From: Flavobacterium nitrogenifigens
Lineage (GTDB): Bacteria > Bacteroidota > Bacteroidia > Flavobacteriales > Flavobacteriaceae
DNA: 64,000 nucleotides
Assembly (NCBI RefSeq): GCF_003254565.1
Contig: NZ_QJRI01000181.1
Location: 62,001-126,000 of the forward strand
Reading direction: 5' to 3'
Made by a program: the position numbers and the translations under genes
In this document: positions 62,059-64,000 of the stretch, piece after piece
Layout of the letters: every line of letters starts with the position of its first letter
How positions within the stretch are numbered: position 1 is the stretch's first letter
Notes under the pieces: model-generated
Seen by the model: the letters and a program-made list of their open reading frames with translations, nothing else
Told to the model about the DNA's origin: nothing
The model's database searches: none

Positions 62059-62087
62059 GATAGTTGTGAATTCATTTCATGACTATC
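62059..62087. promoter_or_regulatory. Imperfect palindrome upstream of the AraC gene
   Basis: GATAGTTGTGAA and TTCATGACTATC match as inverted repeat at 10 of 12 positions with a 5-bp spacer. It would overlap an ATG at 62079, which argues for a later start codon and for an operator role. Confidence 0.4.
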
Positions 62088-62102
62088 TTTATGTTTTTAA
62101 AA

Positions 62103-62993
62103 ATGAAACCGAATATGAGCTCTCAAAATGTTTTCACTTTAATCAATCCGCAGAACGGAAATTTGGCTTTTAAAATCCTTCCTTTTGATGACAACAGCCA
62201 TTTCGACCACTTACAGCGAAACAATTATTATTCTTTAATTTGGGTAACCAAAGGAAAAGGCAAGGTAAAAGCTGATTTTGCTGAACATCATTTTGAAGAA
62301 AACTCTCTTCTTGCCTTTTCTCCGTATCAACCTTTTATGCTTTGTGTAAACGAACCGATTGAAGGAATTGCCATTCACTTTCATCCTGATTTTTATTGCA
62401 TTCATATGCATCAAAAAGAGGTTTCGTGCAATGGCGTTTTATTCAATAACATTTATCAACCTCCGTATGTTCAAGTTACAGAACAAGCTTCGCAGACTTT
62501 TAATATGGTTATTGATCAAATGAAAGCCGAAATTCAAAATGCTGAATTGGCGCAATATGAATTACTAATTTCTTATTTGAAGATTTTTCTAATTACGGCT
62601 TCAAGATTAAAAACAGAACAATTTGAAGAAATGAAATCAGTTCCAGATTCAAAAGAGCCTTTAATTCTTCAAAGCTTGAAAGATGCAATTGAACTCAATT
62701 TTAAAACTAAACATTCAGCTGGAAATTATGCTGAGTTATTAAACATTTCTCCAAAAGCATTAGCAAAATTGTCTAAGAATTATTTCAACAAAACCTTAAC
62801 CGATTTAATTTCAGAAAGAATTATTATTGAAGCTAAAAGAGAATTGTACTTGACCAATAAAACCGTAAAAGAAATTGCCTACGAATTAGGTTATGACGAT
62901 GAACATTATTTCAGCCGTTTCTTTAAAACCAATGCTGATGTTTCACCTCAAATGTATCGTGAAACTGTTGGTTTTGGCAAAATAGAAGCTTAG
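62103..62993 (+). CDS. AraC family transcriptional regulator
   Basis: About 296 residues from the ATG at 62103. Other in-frame ATGs are at 62079 (inside a palindrome) and 62115. Residues of about 20-100 form a cupin-like sensor domain (SLIWVTKGKGKVKADFAEHHF, LLAFSPYQPFML). The last 95 residues form the AraC double helix-turn-helix (SAGNYAELLNISPKALAKLSKNYF and KEIAYELGYDDEHYFSRFFK). Effector unknown. Follows the AhpD-family gene and is probably linked to it in function. Confidence 0.9.
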   Translation: MKPNMSSQNVFTLINPQNGNLAFKILPFDDNSHFDHLQRNNYYSLIWVTKGKGKVKADFAEHHFEENSLLAFSPYQPFMLCVNEPIEGIAIHFHPDFYCIHMHQKEVSCNGVLFNNIYQPPYVQVTEQASQTFNMVIDQMKAEIQNAELAQYELLISYLKIFLITASRLKTEQFEEMKSVPDSKEPLILQSLKDAIELNFKTKHSAGNYAELLNISPKALAKLSKNYFNKTLTDLISERIIIEAKRELYLTNKTVKEIAYELGYDDEHYFSRFFKTNADVSPQMYRETVGFGKIEA

Positions 62994-62997
62994 TTTA

Positions 62998-63061
62998 GAG
63001 TTTTCAGTTTTCAGTCACAGTTTTCAGTAATTACAGACTTGAAAACTGTGACTGAAAACTG
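62998..63061. repeat. Inverted repeat of GTTTTCA units (terminator-like)
   Basis: GTTTTCA, GTTTTCA, GTCACA, GTTTTCA on the left face TGAAAAC, TGTGAC, TGAAAAC on the right. This forms a long hairpin between the convergent AraC and glycosyltransferase genes. The design is the same as at 20251, with different sequence. Confidence 0.75.
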
Positions 63062-63064
63062 CGA

Positions 63065-64000
63065 CTATTTGTTCTTCGCTTCAATCCATTTTGACATGTA
63101 CATTGTGCTTTTAAAAGCGTGATGCTGCAACAAATTCCCCATAAAATTATGAAGACGATGGCTTTTTGAATCAATCAAAAGGGAATTTGTCAATGAAATC
63201 AATTTCTCTAAATAATCCTTTTTTTGATAGCATTTATTAATGATTTCGATTCCGTTTTTTTGAGATTGTTTCCAAAGATTTTCATCTTGATATAACTCAA
63301 TAGCTTTTTTAGCAAATTCTGCTGGATCATCTTCAATAAAACCATTCCAAGGTAAATTTGCATACATAGCTTCTGAACCAACAGAAGTGGTTATGCTTGG
63401 TGTTCCGCATTGCATGGCTTCTAATAATTTTCCTTTCAGACCCGCTCCAAAACGAATTGGCGCTAAAACTACTTTTGCATTTTTTACTATTTCATTGGCA
63501 TCTTCTGCCCTTCCCATAATGTAAAAACCGTTTTTAGGCTGATGCAACTGCAATACTTTCTGCGAAGGATAAGCACCATAAACCTTCAAAACTGCTTCTG
63601 GAAAATCTTTTTTTATAGAAGGCCAAATGGCTTCTTTTAAATATTGAACAGTATTCCAATTTGGCTCATGAAGAAAATTTCCAATAAAAACAAAATCATT
63701 TCGTTTTTCAAAAGAAGGCAATTCCAGCAAATCTCCCTCTTTCATTTCATCAACCAAAAAAGGAAGATAAAAAAGCAAATCTTCATTGATTTTGAAAACA
63801 TCTTTTAGAATACTCATTTCAAATTCAGAAATAATAAGAGATACATCGCATCGCAAAATACTAGCAATTTCTCTTTTTGCCACTTCTTCAGATAATAAAT
63901 CTTCTAATTCAAAAATGCGGTTTTCTTTGAAAGCTTTTTGCCTTGCAGTTCTTAAACAATGCAGATCTTCTGTATCTAAAACTCTAATCGCTTTTGGACA
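63065..64000 (-). CDS. Glycosyltransferase (GT4-like), partial
   Basis: At least 312 codons; the reading frame runs open through the right edge, so the N-terminus is missing. An apparent start at 63883 is only an internal GTG. Upstream codons read VLDTEDLHCLR, a segment usual before the second Rossmann domain in this group. The C-terminal half shows FIGNFLHEPN, APIRFGAGLKGKLLEAMQCGTPSITTSVGSEAM and a final helical end, the nucleotide-sugar-binding half of GT-B enzymes. Cytoplasmic or membrane-associated; donor and acceptor sugars cannot be told. Confidence 0.88.
   Translation of the reverse strand, partial: CPKAIRVLDTEDLHCLRTARQKAFKENRIFELEDLLSEEVAKREIASILRCDVSLIISEFEMSILKDVFKINEDLLFYLPFLVDEMKEGDLLELPSFEKRNDFVFIGNFLHEPNWNTVQYLKEAIWPSIKKDFPEAVLKVYGAYPSQKVLQLHQPKNGFYIMGRAEDANEIVKNAKVVLAPIRFGAGLKGKLLEAMQCGTPSITTSVGSEAMYANLPWNGFIEDDPAEFAKKAIELYQDENLWKQSQKNGIEIINKCYQKKDYLEKLISLTNSLLIDSKSHRLHNFMGNLLQHHAFKSTMYMSKWIEAKNK

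Noticed and set aside
63065..63883. Glycosyltransferase starting at 63883
   Set aside because: The frame is open to the window edge and upstream codons encode a family-like segment, so the gene is partial rather than complete.

Overview
The window looks like a chromosomal segment of a Flavobacterium (Bacteroidota), close to F. johnsoniae in gene content. The DNA is AT-rich. Several genes are preceded by the flavobacterial -7 box TAnnTTTG. The window carries a SusC/SusD glycan locus, the gliding gene gldJ and the type IX secretion genes porU and porV. I saw no prophage, IS transposase, CRISPR array, rRNA or tRNA.

Layout. 1-5.3 kb: housekeeping genes (partial MOSC protein, aat, a DUF3127 OB-fold protein with an SSB-like tail, a flavin reductase-like protein, a histidine kinase, a HIT protein, greA with a leader hairpin) and a Rieske-like lipoprotein that has lost both cluster histidines. 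5.3-11.6 kb: a vitamin-uptake group on the minus strand, with a TonB receptor under a TPP riboswitch, arfB, a NadR-like kinase/DUF4301 fusion, a PnuC/PnuT transporter and a PcrB-type prenyltransferase. 11.7-13.1 kb: a Crp-family regulator, a 22-bp palindrome placed like a class II activator site, then a small membrane protein and a group III truncated haemoglobin. 13.2-20.2 kb: a PPTase, ahcY, a patatin/beta-barrel protein, a small Cys-rich protein, an SMR exporter, a Fic protein whose start abuts a perfect palindrome, and a GNAT enzyme. 20.4-23.1 kb: an alkylation-repair cluster (AraC-Ogt fusion, PF09859-type oxygenase, stand-alone Ada zinc domain, alkB), whose oxygenase gene lies between two inverted copies of a MITE-like element. 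23.1-26.9 kb: a YjbR protein, an NrtR-type regulator, an unknown small gene and a cytoplasmic transglutaminase-like protein.

27.1-47.3 kb is a polysaccharide utilization locus: GH3, four GH30, one GH16, an endonuclease/exonuclease/phosphatase-fold protein, a surface glycan-binding lipoprotein, SusD and SusC. All are on the minus strand and diverge from a membrane-spanning Y_Y_Y/LuxR regulator. The enzyme set suggests a mixed beta-1,3/beta-1,6-glucan such as laminarin or fungal wall glucan. A decayed duplicate of the susC leader and N-terminus lies between susC and the regulator.

47.4-64 kb: murF, gldJ, then divergently porU and porV, cdd, pdhA-pdhC (no pdhB), an M1 aminopeptidase lipoprotein, a conserved structured repeat, a carboxymuconolactone decarboxylase-family protein, an AraC regulator and a partial glycosyltransferase.

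The intergenic DNA is unusual. At least seven gaps hold arrays with a 7-bp period but different sequences, several folded into long hairpins between genes. All calls come from reading the sequence; no database search was run.
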